Positions 53,181 to 62,181 of a stretch of DNA of 64,000 nucleotides are shown piece by piece. Source of the DNA: Caldisericota bacterium (GTDB lineage: Bacteria; Caldisericota; JANLFM01); assembly GCA_024655865.1 (NCBI GenBank), contig JANLFM010000001.1, positions 120,572 through 184,571 of the forward strand. Direction: 5' to 3'. Every line of letters starts with the position of its first letter. Within the stretch, counting starts at the first letter, position 1. The notes beneath the pieces were generated by a model that saw only the letters and a program-made list of their open reading frames with translations, was not told where the DNA came from and searched no databases. The position numbers were made by a program, and so were the translations under genes.

Positions 53181-54055
53181 AAAAAGGTAATAAAGCCCGC
53201 CTGAGCGCAAAAGAGGTGTCACAATTAGCGCAAATTGCCTGTCTTTTGGAAGTCACTGCGGAGAAACCCGGCAATGTCACCCGGTGGAAAGATGCCAGTG
53301 ATATGGGCTATTTGGATTTTCTTTTAAGCGCCGTGGCTATAGCACCGGCCATCGAGAGCGCCAGGAACAAAGCTGTGGGGGAGGTGATTTTGAAGGCCAT
53401 CAGGGATACGCACCGCTTCACCTCTTTTAATACCAACCTAGGGATCGTGCTTCTTTTCGCCCCCATAGCGAAAGCATATTTCTCTGGCAGTAACCTCAGG
53501 GATTCCTTGCATGGGGTTCTTTCTTCCCTCACCGTAGAGGACGCGCAGAAAACCTACGAGGCGATCAGGATCGCTAATCCAGGTGGAATGGGAAAAATCG
53601 AAAAGTATGATATCAGTCAGAAAGAAGTGGACATCAACTTAAAGAAGGCTATGGAATTAGCGCAGGACAGGGACCTGATCGCCAAAGAGTATGTGACCGA
53701 CTTCGAAATTACTTTTACCCTGGGAGTCCCAGAACTGATGAAAAACTGGAGGAAGTTAGGAAGCTTATTGGATTCGATCGTACAAACCTTTCTCGTTATC
53801 CTCTCCCAAAATTGGGACTCCAAAATTTCCCGTACGCATGGGAAAAAAGTCGCCCAGGAAGTCACCTCCAGGGCAAATGAAATTCTCGAAGCAGGGGGAA
53901 TTTATACTCCTCTTGGTAGGAATTTACTTACCCAATTCGATCTTTTTTTGAGAGAGAACAAACTGAACCCCGGTACTACAGCAGATCTGGTCACGGCTTC
54001 TCTATTCGTGGCATTTCTTGAGGAGGGCCTCGAAGAATTCTTCAAAGAGCATTGA
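53177..54055 (+). CDS. CitG-like (triphosphoribosyl-dephospho-CoA synthase family) protein, copy 1
   Basis: 292 residues of the CitG family. LLEVTAEKPGNVTRWKDASD at the N-terminus, ATP-binding SFNTNLGIVLLFAPIAKAY near residue 95, and TTADLVTASLFVAFLEEG at the end. CitG makes the prosthetic-group precursor of citrate lyase, but no citrate lyase genes are here. Relatives in H4MPT clusters (Orf5) are thought to act in methanopterin or methylofuran metabolism. ATGA overlaps on both sides couple it to the ATP-grasp and nucleotidyltransferase genes. Confidence 0.85.
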   Translation: MKKGNKARLSAKEVSQLAQIACLLEVTAEKPGNVTRWKDASDMGYLDFLLSAVAIAPAIESARNKAVGEVILKAIRDTHRFTSFNTNLGIVLLFAPIAKAYFSGSNLRDSLHGVLSSLTVEDAQKTYEAIRIANPGGMGKIEKYDISQKEVDINLKKAMELAQDRDLIAKEYVTDFEITFTLGVPELMKNWRKLGSLLDSIVQTFLVILSQNWDSKISRTHGKKVAQEVTSRANEILEAGGIYTPLGRNLLTQFDLFLRENKLNPGTTADLVTASLFVAFLEEGLEEFFKEH

Positions 54056-55077
54056 ACCCGATGGATAAGCCTATAGAAGGCTATTACCTCGAATCGGTGG
54101 AGGGGTTTTTCTTTGCCGTAAAAGGGGTGATCCACCCTCCTTGTAGGATTTTCGCTATCTTAAGATACGCACCGGATGAAGCAGGAGAAAGGGTCAGAAA
54201 AGGAATCCGCTATCGCAGACTGTACGAGTTTGAAGAGCAGCAAGCCCTGCTTGAAAAGAAAAACCCTTCTTACCTATTATTTGATCCCATTTTGGGAACC
54301 TGGGTCCAGTGCGTTCCCAACGAGCTTATAGGAAAGATCCACAGTCCCCGCCTGAAGCTGGAGGAATTTCGCCACAGGGAGCTGGACGAGGTGGAAACGG
54401 ACGTCCTTCAGCTTGCTGAGCTCCTCGAAAAGGAATCGGGAATATGGGGCTGGGATTTAGGCGTTTCTGGTTCCGTTCTCCTTGGGCTTCACCTGTCAGA
54501 TTCGGATATTGACCTCGTCGTATATGGCGCTGAACCCTCGAGAAAGGTCTATGCGACCTTAACCAGGTTAATAGAGGGCTCCGTTGGCGGTCTTAAAAGG
54601 TTGGACATGGAAGATTTAAGGCAGCTCTACAGGCGCCGTTCTCAAGAAAGAGCTGTCTCTTTTGAAATGTTCCAAAAAACGGAACACGGTAAGGTGTTAC
54701 AGGGTAAATTCCGGGGGAGGGAGTATTTCATCAGGCTGGTAAAGGAACCCTGGGAAGTAAATGAGAAATACGGTGATAAAATATATTCCTCCCTGGGAAA
54801 GGTTAAAATTAGAGGAAAAGTCAAGGATGCGAGCGAAGCTTTTTTCACTCCCTGTACCTATAAAATCGAGGAGGTTGAAGTTCTGGAAGGTAAAACCGCA
54901 GCCATCCCCGGGGAGATAGTCTCCTTTCGGGGGAGATTTTGCGAGCAGGCAAAGGAGGGAGAGATCGTCCTGGCCAGGGGAAAATTAGAAAAAATACTTT
55001 CCAATGAAGGGAAGGTAAATTACAGGATCCTCCTCTGCGACTCTGAAGATTTCATGATTCCGGAATTTCCAGATTAG
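54052..55077 (+). CDS. Predicted nucleotidyltransferase, archaeal COG1665-like
   Basis: 341 residues. After a ~110-residue N-terminal domain comes the polymerase-beta-type motif GSVLLGLHLSDSDIDLVV: Gly140-Ser141, with Asp152 and Asp154 as metal ligands. A C-terminal beta-rich part follows, ending in a small OB-like segment (EIVLARGKLEKILSNEGKVN). The nearest family I recall is the archaeal predicted nucleotidyltransferase COG1665. It overlaps the CitG-like gene by ATGA and is last in the cluster, so a step in C1-cofactor synthesis or modification is suggested by position only. Confidence 0.7.
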   Translation: MNPMDKPIEGYYLESVEGFFFAVKGVIHPPCRIFAILRYAPDEAGERVRKGIRYRRLYEFEEQQALLEKKNPSYLLFDPILGTWVQCVPNELIGKIHSPRLKLEEFRHRELDEVETDVLQLAELLEKESGIWGWDLGVSGSVLLGLHLSDSDIDLVVYGAEPSRKVYATLTRLIEGSVGGLKRLDMEDLRQLYRRRSQERAVSFEMFQKTEHGKVLQGKFRGREYFIRLVKEPWEVNEKYGDKIYSSLGKVKIRGKVKDASEAFFTPCTYKIEEVEVLEGKTAAIPGEIVSFRGRFCEQAKEGEIVLARGKLEKILSNEGKVNYRILLCDSEDFMIPEFPD

Positions 55078-55111
55078 CTGGCCAAAGCCCGCAGTAGAGT
55101 GCTCTTATCCT

Positions 55112-56209
55112 CTATCCTTTGAGAACCAGGGGTTCCCAATCTTTGCCCGCAATAAAAGCCTCGGTTTTTACCCGGGCATCCTCATCGGAATATTGCAGGG
55201 GTGGGGATTTCATAAAGTAAGCGGAGGGCCCAACAATAGCACCTGCCAATCCTCTATCTAAAGCCAGCTTACAGCATCTTATAGCATCGATTACCACGCC
55301 GGCCGAGTTAGGGCTGTCCCAGACTTCGAGTTTGAGCTCGAGCGACAGGGGAACATCGCCAAAAGCCCGCCCTTCCATCCTGATATAGCAGAACTTGCGA
55401 TCCTTAAGCCAGGGAACATAATCGCTTGGACCCACGTGAATGTCACTAGGTGGCAATTCATAGTCCAATTGAGACGTGACGGAGCTTGTTTTGGAAATCT
55501 TCTTGGATTCCAGGCGCTCCCGCTCTAACATGTTGAAGAAATCGGTATTGCCCCCAAAATTTAACTGGTAAGTGCGCTCCAGCTTTACGCCCCGCTCCCT
55601 GAAAAGCCTGGTAAGCACTCGATGCACAATGGTGGCACCCACCTGCGATTTGACATCGTCCCCGATGATTGGTAGCCCCTTTTGGGCAAACCTTCGTTGC
55701 CAGTAGGGCTCACGGGCGATAAACACGGGAATACAGTTCACGAAACCACAACCAGCTTCCAATACCTGCTCAATGTACCACTTTGTGGCTTCTTCACTTC
55801 CAACTGGAAGGTAATTTACTACTACATCCGTTTTTGTCTCTTTGAGGATTTCCACGATGTCCGCGGTGGGCCCAGGGGCTTTGGTGATAATCTGCGATAG
55901 ATATTTCCCCAGCCCATCATGGGTCATTCCCCTGGCTACCTTAACCCCGATTAAAGGAACTTCACAGAACTTGATGGTGTTATTAGGGGGAGTGAATATA
56001 GCTTCCGCCAGGTCTTTCCCCACCTTATTTACATCAATGTCAAATGCGGCCACGAAATTGATGTCGCTTATATGGTATCCGCCCAGGTTAACGTGCATTA
56101 AACCGGGAACGAATTCGTTTTCTTTGGCGTCTTTATAGTACTGCACCCCCTGAACAAGGGATGAAGCACAATTTCCAACCCCGATGATGGCCACGTTAAT
56201 CTTTCCCAT
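55112..56209 (-). CDS. ino1: myo-Inositol-1-phosphate synthase
   Basis: 365 residues from ATG 56209 ([18 protein letters not shown]), six bases after AGAGGA. It converts glucose-6-phosphate to inositol-1-phosphate using NAD. Signatures: [62 protein letters not shown] and the later [13 protein letters not shown]. The length and form fit the short actinobacterial/archaeal Ino1. Products include inositol phospholipids, mycothiol or compatible solutes such as di-myo-inositol phosphate; the window does not say which. Convergent with the C1 cluster. Confidence 0.95.
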   Translation of the reverse strand: MGKINVAIIGVGNCASSLVQGVQYYKDAKENEFVPGLMHVNLGGYHISDINFVAAFDIDVNKVGKDLAEAIFTPPNNTIKFCEVPLIGVKVARGMTHDGLGKYLSQIITKAPGPTADIVEILKETKTDVVVNYLPVGSEEATKWYIEQVLEAGCGFVNCIPVFIAREPYWQRRFAQKGLPIIGDDVKSQVGATIVHRVLTRLFRERGVKLERTYQLNFGGNTDFFNMLERERLESKKISKTSSVTSQLDYELPPSDIHVGPSDYVPWLKDRKFCYIRMEGRAFGDVPLSLELKLEVWDSPNSAGVVIDAIRCCKLALDRGLAGAIVGPSAYFMKSPPLQYSDEDARVKTEAFIAGKDWEPLVLKG

Positions 56210-56230
56210 AGATTCCTCTCCTTCTCTGCA

Positions 56231-56259
56231 CATGAGGAATTTTAAGGGAAGTCCTCATG
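56231..56259. repeat. Inverted repeat ahead of ino1
   Basis: CATGAGGA (56231-56238) and TCCTCATG (56252-56259), perfect 8-bp arms 13 bases apart, between mobA and the ino1 ribosome site. There is no T run. It may be an operator for ino1 or chance. Confidence 0.35.
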
Positions 56260-56285
56260 CCAATCTGTTTTTAAAACCCACAGGC

Positions 56286-56930
56286 CTAATATAACTCATT
56301 ATGATCCAATATTGCGCCCTCTCTTCCCAAAAGGAGTGCCCTCTTCAGATCTGATGGTGAATTGATGTTGAAGAAGCTAATCATTTGAGGGTCAAAATTT
56401 ATGATCTCTTCCTCCTCCAGGTACCTCACGTGGAGGTTTGAAAGAGCGAGCGTGAGCTTAAGGAGGTTTTTCTCCAGATCACTTTTAAAAGCGGGAAGGC
56501 ATTCTCTGGAGTAGAGCGCATGGAGGGGTTGAACTTTGCCTTTAAGACGGGGGACAACCGCATCGAATCCTGGAACAATTTCGACCATATGCAGGAGAAG
56601 GGTGCGATTAAGAAAGGGCATGTCGCATCCAAAAGCAAAGGCCAGTTGAGTTTTGCTCGAAGAAATTCCGGTATAGAGTCCCCCAAGCGGCCCGCGTGCC
56701 GGGAAAATGTCGGGTATTATTCTCGTTTTAGGGTGATGCATGGGCAGGGTCTGATCATCAGAGATTACCAGAATCTCATAACTGAGGAGTTCCACCCTTT
56801 TTATAACCCACTCGAGCAGGGGTTTTCCCAAAAAGGGCAGGGTGGCTTTACTTCTCCCCAGGCGCTTTCCCTGCCCACCAGCAAGAATTATAGTGCTGAC
56901 CCTTTGGGAAATAGAGTCGAGGTTCTCCAT
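56286..56930 (-). CDS. mobA: Molybdenum cofactor guanylyltransferase MobA
   Basis: 214 residues, slightly above the usual ~195. It attaches GMP to molybdopterin to make the dinucleotide cofactor. N-terminal GTP site STIILAGGQGKRLGRSKATL at residues 12-31, then PDIFPARGPLGGLYTGI and FAFGCDMPFLN with the metal Asp. Its product is what the Fwd B/D subunits need, which fits the location facing the fwd genes. It follows the second CitG-like gene by 27 bases. Confidence 0.93.
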   Translation of the reverse strand: MENLDSISQRVSTIILAGGQGKRLGRSKATLPFLGKPLLEWVIKRVELLSYEILVISDDQTLPMHHPKTRIIPDIFPARGPLGGLYTGISSSKTQLAFAFGCDMPFLNRTLLLHMVEIVPGFDAVVPRLKGKVQPLHALYSRECLPAFKSDLEKNLLKLTLALSNLHVRYLEEEEIINFDPQMISFFNINSPSDLKRALLLGREGAILDHNELY

Positions 56931-56957
56931 GGTTGCAATTTAAGTTTTCCCGAAAAA

Positions 56958-58004
56958 CTAAAACCGTAGACCGAGAAGAAAGGCTATGAACAAAGTGGCC
57001 GCAGTAAAATCAGCAGCGGTTGCAGGGTAAAGTTCCCCCTCAGATTGGCTCAGTTCCTGATCCAGTTCCAGTAAAGCCTCGGTTCCCTCTTTAGTCCTCA
57101 AACCGCCCAGTTTGAGAATTTCCTTCGCTTCATGCGAGATTTCCTGGGCTTTGTTTCTGCCGATATTAACCGCTTCGCGAATATCTCTGGCATTCTTTAA
57201 TCCCACCCACCTGGCTATGCAGGGATCTCCTTGCTCAAAGCTGGCAAGGATTGTCAGGAAAGCTTCTACAGTTGCCGTGTTTATGTCCCTGGTCTCCCTG
57301 AAACTGTTAATCAAGGTTGGGTAGCCAATCTTAAAGCAGGTGGATTTAAGTCCATTCGCCCATTCCTGCGCAAATTCATCCCAGGTGCAGGCTTTCATGG
57401 CCTCATAAAGGGTAATTCCCTGGGATATAATTTTAGACTCCGCCTCCTCATCAAATATGTCAGGTACTTCCACCTCGGCGGTCTCCGAGAGGCGCCCCAA
57501 CTCCTCGGGGGAACAGCCCATGCGCATTACTTGATAGAAATCAACCGCGTCATGGGAAGTGGTCGAAGAAATAACCTCACTGATATTTTCCTGCAAGCCT
57601 TCCAGGGTCAAGGTACCCTTTTCGGCAAAGGTTTTACCGCTTGCAGCTGCGATCGGAACAAATAAAAGAATCGGTCCCGAGTGAGTATCCCCTCCCAGGT
57701 GCCACAGACGCACGCTCTCCATCCCCTGTTTTATCAGGTTACCAATACGGATATTGGAGATTTTTAGCTTTTTTTCTCCGGCGCGGATCCCCCTTAGGGC
57801 AGCTTCGCGAATCGTGGGTCCAATCGCCACCCCACCGGTCAGGAAATGCTCATATGTCCCTGCGCGTCGAAGAGGGAGATCAGCAGTTTTGCTTACGCTC
57901 CCAGGTTTTGGTCCGGTACTGACCTCAACTATTGAAGCGAGCTGACCGCAAAGCATAATGTAATCCGCAATCTCTTGCCTGGAAGAGGAAACAAGCTTCG
58001 TCAT
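56958..58004 (-). CDS. CitG-like (triphosphoribosyl-dephospho-CoA synthase family) protein, copy 2
   Basis: 348 residues, a divergent paralog of the copy at 53.2 kb. N-terminal SIVEVSTGPKPGSVSKTADL, central SGPILLFVPIAAASGKTFAE, and ATAADFTAATLFIAFLLG at the end align with the other copy. An additional ~40 residues lie in the middle. It heads the minus-strand unit with mobA. No ribosome site is evident and the predicted promoter leaves a very short leader. Role unknown; probably a cofactor step, by analogy. Confidence 0.8.
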   Translation of the reverse strand: MTKLVSSSRQEIADYIMLCGQLASIVEVSTGPKPGSVSKTADLPLRRAGTYEHFLTGGVAIGPTIREAALRGIRAGEKKLKISNIRIGNLIKQGMESVRLWHLGGDTHSGPILLFVPIAAASGKTFAEKGTLTLEGLQENISEVISSTTSHDAVDFYQVMRMGCSPEELGRLSETAEVEVPDIFDEEAESKIISQGITLYEAMKACTWDEFAQEWANGLKSTCFKIGYPTLINSFRETRDINTATVEAFLTILASFEQGDPCIARWVGLKNARDIREAVNIGRNKAQEISHEAKEILKLGGLRTKEGTEALLELDQELSQSEGELYPATAADFTAATLFIAFLLGLRF

Positions 58005-58023
58005 CTTAATTTAAATTTCAATT

Positions 58024-58053
58024 TAGATATCATTTTAATTGTTTCGCGGTCAA
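58024..58053 (-). promoter_or_regulatory. Candidate promoter of the CitG-like/mobA unit
   Basis: Minus strand: TTGACC (58053-58048), an 18-base spacer, TATCTA (58029-58024). This would place transcription start about 13 bases before the ATG, nearly leaderless, in keeping with the missing ribosome site. The -10 is weak. Confidence 0.35.
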
Positions 58054-58229
58054 GGCATCGCTTGCTTTTCCTGTCTTAAGAGTAGCTTTTCAATTTCCTT
58101 TTAAGCCAGCTTCTCTGGTTTGCAATTTTGATCGAAAAAGCGAGCAACTGCACCTACCCCGCATCGTGTAATTGCTTCAAGTAGATTATAATAAATAATT
58201 GAAGTTCACGAAAGAAAGCGGGGGTTATC

Positions 58230-58637
58230 ATGGACGAGCGGATTGAACCAGAAGAGCGAAGGGAAGAGGACTTGAATCGAGAGGAATTCAGGGAAAAGGA
58301 AAGCCCCTGGCGCCATACCGGGTCCCTCACCGGAGCGTTAATTTTAATCGTAGTGGGAATTGTCTTCCTTTTGGACAATGCCTGGGGAATCAAAGTAGGT
58401 AATTGGTGGGCGCTCATTATTCTTATCCCCGCATTTGCCGCCTTCGCACGCGCCTGGTCCGTTTATCGGGCAAAGAGCAGATTTACCTATGAGGCTTCCA
58501 GCTCCCTGACCGGAGGGCTGATCCTGGCTTTGGTAGCTTTCATCTTTCTCTTCTCCCTGGATTGGGGCAAAGTCTGGCCTGCATTCTTGGTTGTTCTTGG
58601 TCTTGGAGCCCTACTGGGCGCAATGCTCCGGAGATAG
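58230..58637 (+). CDS. Small four-helix membrane protein (LiaF-TM/DUF5668-like)
   Basis: 135 residues: a charged N-terminus of ~28 residues (PEERREEDLNREEFREKE), then four hydrophobic helices in two pairs (LTGALILIVVGIVFLLDNAW; WWALIILIPAFAAFARAW; and two more after residue 88). The LTG-LILI-VGIVFLL repeat is typical of LiaF-type transmembrane modules. Function unknown. Stand-alone gene followed by 276 bases with no clear signal. Confidence 0.7.
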   Translation: MDERIEPEERREEDLNREEFREKESPWRHTGSLTGALILIVVGIVFLLDNAWGIKVGNWWALIILIPAFAAFARAWSVYRAKSRFTYEASSSLTGGLILALVAFIFLFSLDWGKVWPAFLVVLGLGALLGAMLRR

Positions 58638-58913
58638 AACTTCGGGCCTGGTAAATTGCTCCTAAGGTAATGTGGCTGAAAATGCCTCCTAAATAGGGGA
58701 TCTGGTCTCCCTATACATCCCCTTAATTTGTACCTGCACTGACCTTCCTGAGGGCAAAATGAGGCCATTTTCAGGGTGTACAAGACTAATTAAAAGTGCA
58801 GGAAAATAGTCAAAACTATAAGAAAAAGAGACCGTAGCCGCTCGCTTTTTGATGCTTTCAATCGCTTTTTTTGAGGGGCAAAGAATTGAACACCTAAGAT
58901 CAGGAGGAAGTGC

Positions 58914-59423
58914 ATGAAGGATAAAGCAGGAAAGGGAATAAAGTGGAAATCCCGCAAGACCTGGAGGGAGAAACTGGAAAAAGAGCAGGAACGGAAGATT
59001 GTCCCCGTTCCAGAAAAGTGGCAAAAGCAGTACGGTACTGGAACCATGCTCGTCCCCAGGCCTCTGGATGTGGATTCCCTAATCAGACAGGTTCCCAGGG
59101 GGGAACTTGTGACCATCTCTCAGATCAGAGAAAGGTTGGCTTCCCTTTATGGCGCTGATACATGCTGCCCTTTGACCTGTGGGATTTTTCTCAGGATTAG
59201 TGCTGAAGCCGCCGAGGAGGACCTGCGCTTAAGTGAAATGCCCCTGGATCGGGTCACACCTTACTGGAGAGTTATCAGGGAGGACGGGAGCTTGATCGAC
59301 AAATTCCCGGGAAACGGAGAGCTACAGAGGGCTTATCTGGAAGAGGAGGGCCATGTTCTGGAATCTGGTAAAAAGGGTATCCTTCGGGTAAAAAATTTTG
59401 AAAAATCCCTGCACAGGTTTTAA
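58914..59423 (+). CDS. MGMT-like protein without the alkyl-acceptor Cys motif
   Basis: 169 residues: a basic N-terminal extension (~40 residues), then a winged-helix domain like the DNA-binding part of O6-alkylguanine-DNA alkyltransferase: VPRGELVTISQIRERLASLY and ADTCCPLTCGIFLRISAEAA. Where MGMT has PCHRV, this protein reads TPYWRV (residues 115-120), so it cannot transfer the alkyl group in the normal way. Alkyltransferase-like proteins with PWHR bind lesions for excision repair; this may be similar. AGGAGGAAG precedes the ATG. Confidence 0.8.
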   Translation: MKDKAGKGIKWKSRKTWREKLEKEQERKIVPVPEKWQKQYGTGTMLVPRPLDVDSLIRQVPRGELVTISQIRERLASLYGADTCCPLTCGIFLRISAEAAEEDLRLSEMPLDRVTPYWRVIREDGSLIDKFPGNGELQRAYLEEEGHVLESGKKGILRVKNFEKSLHRF

Positions 59424-59428
59424 AGTTT

Positions 59429-60355
59429 TTGGCATTGGGAATGATTTCACGGCTATGTTTTGAACTCTCACCCATTTTTCTGATCATTACGGGGGGTGTT
59501 TTTCTTGCCCTTTATTTAGGAAAAAGGCCCCTATGGTTGATCATTATCTCGGTCCTCTTTCTGGCCTTGGGCTTCCTTTTGATTTACGCCATCCACATTG
59601 CCCCTCAGGCGCTGAAAGTGAATGGAGTCACTTTCAGCCTCAGTACCACGATCGAAAAGCCTTCTTACAGAATTGCCTTGTTTTCCGACCTTCACGTTGG
59701 CGCCCTAAAAGGGCGAAGATGGGCAGAGAGGGTGGTGGAAACGATCAACAAGGAAAATCCAGATTTAATCCTAATTGGTGGAGATTTTGTTTTCCAGGCT
59801 GACCCTCAAAAGTTAAAGGACTACCTCGGGCCTTTAAAGGAGTTGAAAGCAAGGGAGGGCGTTTATGCGGTTTTGGGAAACCATGATTATGGAGTCCCCG
59901 GGGAGGATGTATCCTCAGAGTTGGAACTGGTTCTGGCTGAACTGGGAATTTCCCTCCTCCATAATCAAAGCGTGGAGTTTCAGAACTTCACCCTCGTCGG
60001 CGTTGACGAGGTGTGGGCAGGGAAGTCGAACCTCGAAAATGCCTTTCTTAAGGTGAAAAACGACAAACCCGTAATTTCCCTTTGCCACAATCCGGATATC
60101 TTTCTCTCCCCATCAAACTCCGAGGGGATCGGTGCCTTCCACGCTGATCTCTGGCTATTGGGCCACACTCATAATGGCCAGGTGAGGCTTCCCCTTTTGG
60201 GTCCCGTTTTTCTCCCCACGGAAACAGGAATGGAATGGGGATTTTACGATACCCCCTATGGCCCAGCCTTTATCACTCAGGGCGTGGGGGAAAGCGGGGC
60301 AAAGATCCGCTTTCTCACGGCTCCTGAAGTGGTAATTCTCGATTTAAAAATTTAG
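59429..60355 (+). CDS. Membrane-anchored metallophosphoesterase (YkuE/YaeI-like)
   Basis: 308 residues; start TTG 59429 or ATG 59441, neither with a clear ribosome site. Two N-terminal helices (residues ~15-55) then a calcineurin-like domain outside the membrane: FSDLHVG, IGGDFVF, GNHDYG, LCHNPD and GHTHNGQ in the usual order. Such enzymes cleave phosphomono- or diesters of lipids or cell-wall precursors. It follows the MGMT-like gene by five bases. Confidence 0.9.
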   Translation: MALGMISRLCFELSPIFLIITGGVFLALYLGKRPLWLIIISVLFLALGFLLIYAIHIAPQALKVNGVTFSLSTTIEKPSYRIALFSDLHVGALKGRRWAERVVETINKENPDLILIGGDFVFQADPQKLKDYLGPLKELKAREGVYAVLGNHDYGVPGEDVSSELELVLAELGISLLHNQSVEFQNFTLVGVDEVWAGKSNLENAFLKVKNDKPVISLCHNPDIFLSPSNSEGIGAFHADLWLLGHTHNGQVRLPLLGPVFLPTETGMEWGFYDTPYGPAFITQGVGESGAKIRFLTAPEVVILDLKI

Positions 60356-60418
60356 ACAGTATTTTTAAATTGATAAACCCGTTGCCTCCTCCAGTGCCTT
60401 CAGGTTAAACTCTAAACC

Positions 60419-61603
60419 ATGAAGGAGAAGCCCTGGAATCTTCAGCTCATCCTGATCAGCATCGTCCGACTGATCCTCACTACCGGCCTGAGAATGGCTT
60501 ATCCTTTCCTACCGGAGATTGCCCGGGGCCTGAACGTTTCCACTGAGACCGTTTCCCGCCTGATTTCCTTTCGCGCCCTGGCAGGATTTTTGAGCCCCCT
60601 TTTTGGCCCTCTTTCCGAAGCTTTGGGGAGGAAGGCGATCATGCTCCTGGGAATAGCGCTTTTCTCCATGATCTCGTTACTTGTGGCCCTTTTCCCTTCC
60701 ATCTGGACTCTGGGGATCGCTCTCTTTTTAATCGGACTGTCCAAGGCCATTTTCGATCCAGCGATGCAGTCCTACCTTGGCGATCGGGTCCCTTACAGGA
60801 AAAGGGGCTGGGCGGTGGCGGTAACCGAGTTTTCCTGGTCCGGTTCTCTTCTTTTGGGCGCGCCATTTGTTGGGCTCTTGATCCAATTGCAGGGCTGGTC
60901 CTCTCCTTTTTTGGCCCTTTCCGTCCTGGGATTCGCCTTTACGTTCATCCTTGGTTTGGCCATCCCTCAAATAAAGGGGGGAACGATCGGAGAAACCCCA
61001 AAATTCGCCAGGGTTCTCAAGGAGAATCCAGTAATATTTTCCGCAGCCGTCTTCGCCACCCTGACCCTTTTTGCCAACGAGGCGATCATGATCGTTTACG
61101 GGGTCTGGATGGAGAGCTCATTCAATTTGAGCATTACCGGGCTGGGGCTTACTGCTGGGTTGATCGGCGGTGGGGAGCTTCTGGGGGAATTAACGGCGGG
61201 GCTCGCCGTGGATCGTTTTGGAAAAAGGAGGGTGATCATAATCTTTTCCGCTCTGACTGCGCTTATTTACCTGCTTATCCCCCTCATCAGCAGGTCCCTC
61301 TGGAGCGCTCTGCTTTCTCTGTTTCTCCTTTTTTACTCCTTTGAAACTACTATCGTAGCCGTAATCCCTTTGTTCACAGAACTTGTGCCTCAAGCCAGGA
61401 GCGTGATGATGTCCGTTTCTGTGGCCTCTCAGAGCATGGGAAGAGCATTGGGAGCTCTACTGGGCCCGTCTATTTATGCCTGGAAGGGCTTTGGCTTAAG
61501 TGGCATTCTGGCCTTCATCTTTATGTTCTTAGCACTGGCAATCTTCGCCCTTAAGGTGAAGGAATCTCGCCCTCGACCCCAAGCAGGCGAACTGAGAGTT
61601 TAG
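60419..61603 (+). CDS. MFS transporter
   Basis: 394 residues with about twelve hydrophobic segments. The loop 2-3 motif appears as GPLSEALGRKAIMLLG near residue 65 and its counterpart in the second half as LAVDRFGKRRVIII near 262. An intact member, unlike the broken MFS gene at 36 kb, and not closely alike to it. Substrate not deducible; the drug-efflux-type motif is only partly kept. Confidence 0.88.
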   Translation: MKEKPWNLQLILISIVRLILTTGLRMAYPFLPEIARGLNVSTETVSRLISFRALAGFLSPLFGPLSEALGRKAIMLLGIALFSMISLLVALFPSIWTLGIALFLIGLSKAIFDPAMQSYLGDRVPYRKRGWAVAVTEFSWSGSLLLGAPFVGLLIQLQGWSSPFLALSVLGFAFTFILGLAIPQIKGGTIGETPKFARVLKENPVIFSAAVFATLTLFANEAIMIVYGVWMESSFNLSITGLGLTAGLIGGGELLGELTAGLAVDRFGKRRVIIIFSALTALIYLLIPLISRSLWSALLSLFLLFYSFETTIVAVIPLFTELVPQARSVMMSVSVASQSMGRALGALLGPSIYAWKGFGLSGILAFIFMFLALAIFALKVKESRPRPQAGELRV

Positions 61604-61669
61604 AACCCCTTTTCCTGCTTGAAAGGTGGATTTATAAAAGAGTGGAGCCCTTTAGAGAGGCTCGCCATT

Positions 61670-62104
61670 CTAAAGCTGGGAGGTGCAGTGGGGACACCTT
61701 GTGGCCTTCGAGGGGATCTGGGAGAGGCAGTAAGGACATTCCTTGGTGGCTGGAACTGGAGCTTCTTTTTTCCTGCGGAAACGATTTATCTGCCGGATTA
61801 CAAGGAAGAGCACGAAGCTCACGACGAGAAAGTTTAATACCTCATTGAGAAAAACCCCATAATTAATAGTAGGCGCTCCCGCTGCCTTGGCTTCGGCCAG
61901 CGAGGCGTAATGAGTCCTTGAAAGGTTGATGAATAAATTGGAGAAGTCCACCTTCCCCAAGAGCATCCCGATAGGAGGCATGATTACGTCATTGATTAAA
62001 GATTTAACCAAGGTACTTGTTGCCGCTCCCAAGATGATTCCCACTGTCATGTCAATCAGCGAACCCCTCAGAGCGAATTCCTTAAACTCTTTCCACAAGC
62101 TCAA
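61670..62104 (-). CDS. mscL: Large-conductance mechanosensitive channel MscL with zinc ribbon
   Basis: 144 residues. N-terminal [20 protein letters not shown] and IGAATS-like pore helix ([20 protein letters not shown]), a periplasmic loop, and a second helix ([19 protein letters not shown], ~residues 85-103). MscL releases solutes on hypo-osmotic shock. The cytoplasmic tail ends in [18 protein letters not shown], a four-Cys zinc ribbon absent from E. coli MscL. Convergent with the MFS gene. Confidence 0.95.
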   Translation of the reverse strand: MSLWKEFKEFALRGSLIDMTVGIILGAATSTLVKSLINDVIMPPIGMLLGKVDFSNLFINLSRTHYASLAEAKAAGAPTINYGVFLNEVLNFLVVSFVLFLVIRQINRFRRKKEAPVPATKECPYCLSQIPSKATRCPHCTSQL

Positions 62105-62181
62105 TCACCTCCATTTTGAGATTACTGAAAACAGGGCCAGCACAAACAGGCTAGCTAGCAAGTACCCGCTCTCTCTCGGGC

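Noticed and set aside
58638-58913. Imperfect inverted repeat near CCTGAGGGCAAAATG
   Set aside because: The arms do not pair well enough for a terminator or operator call.
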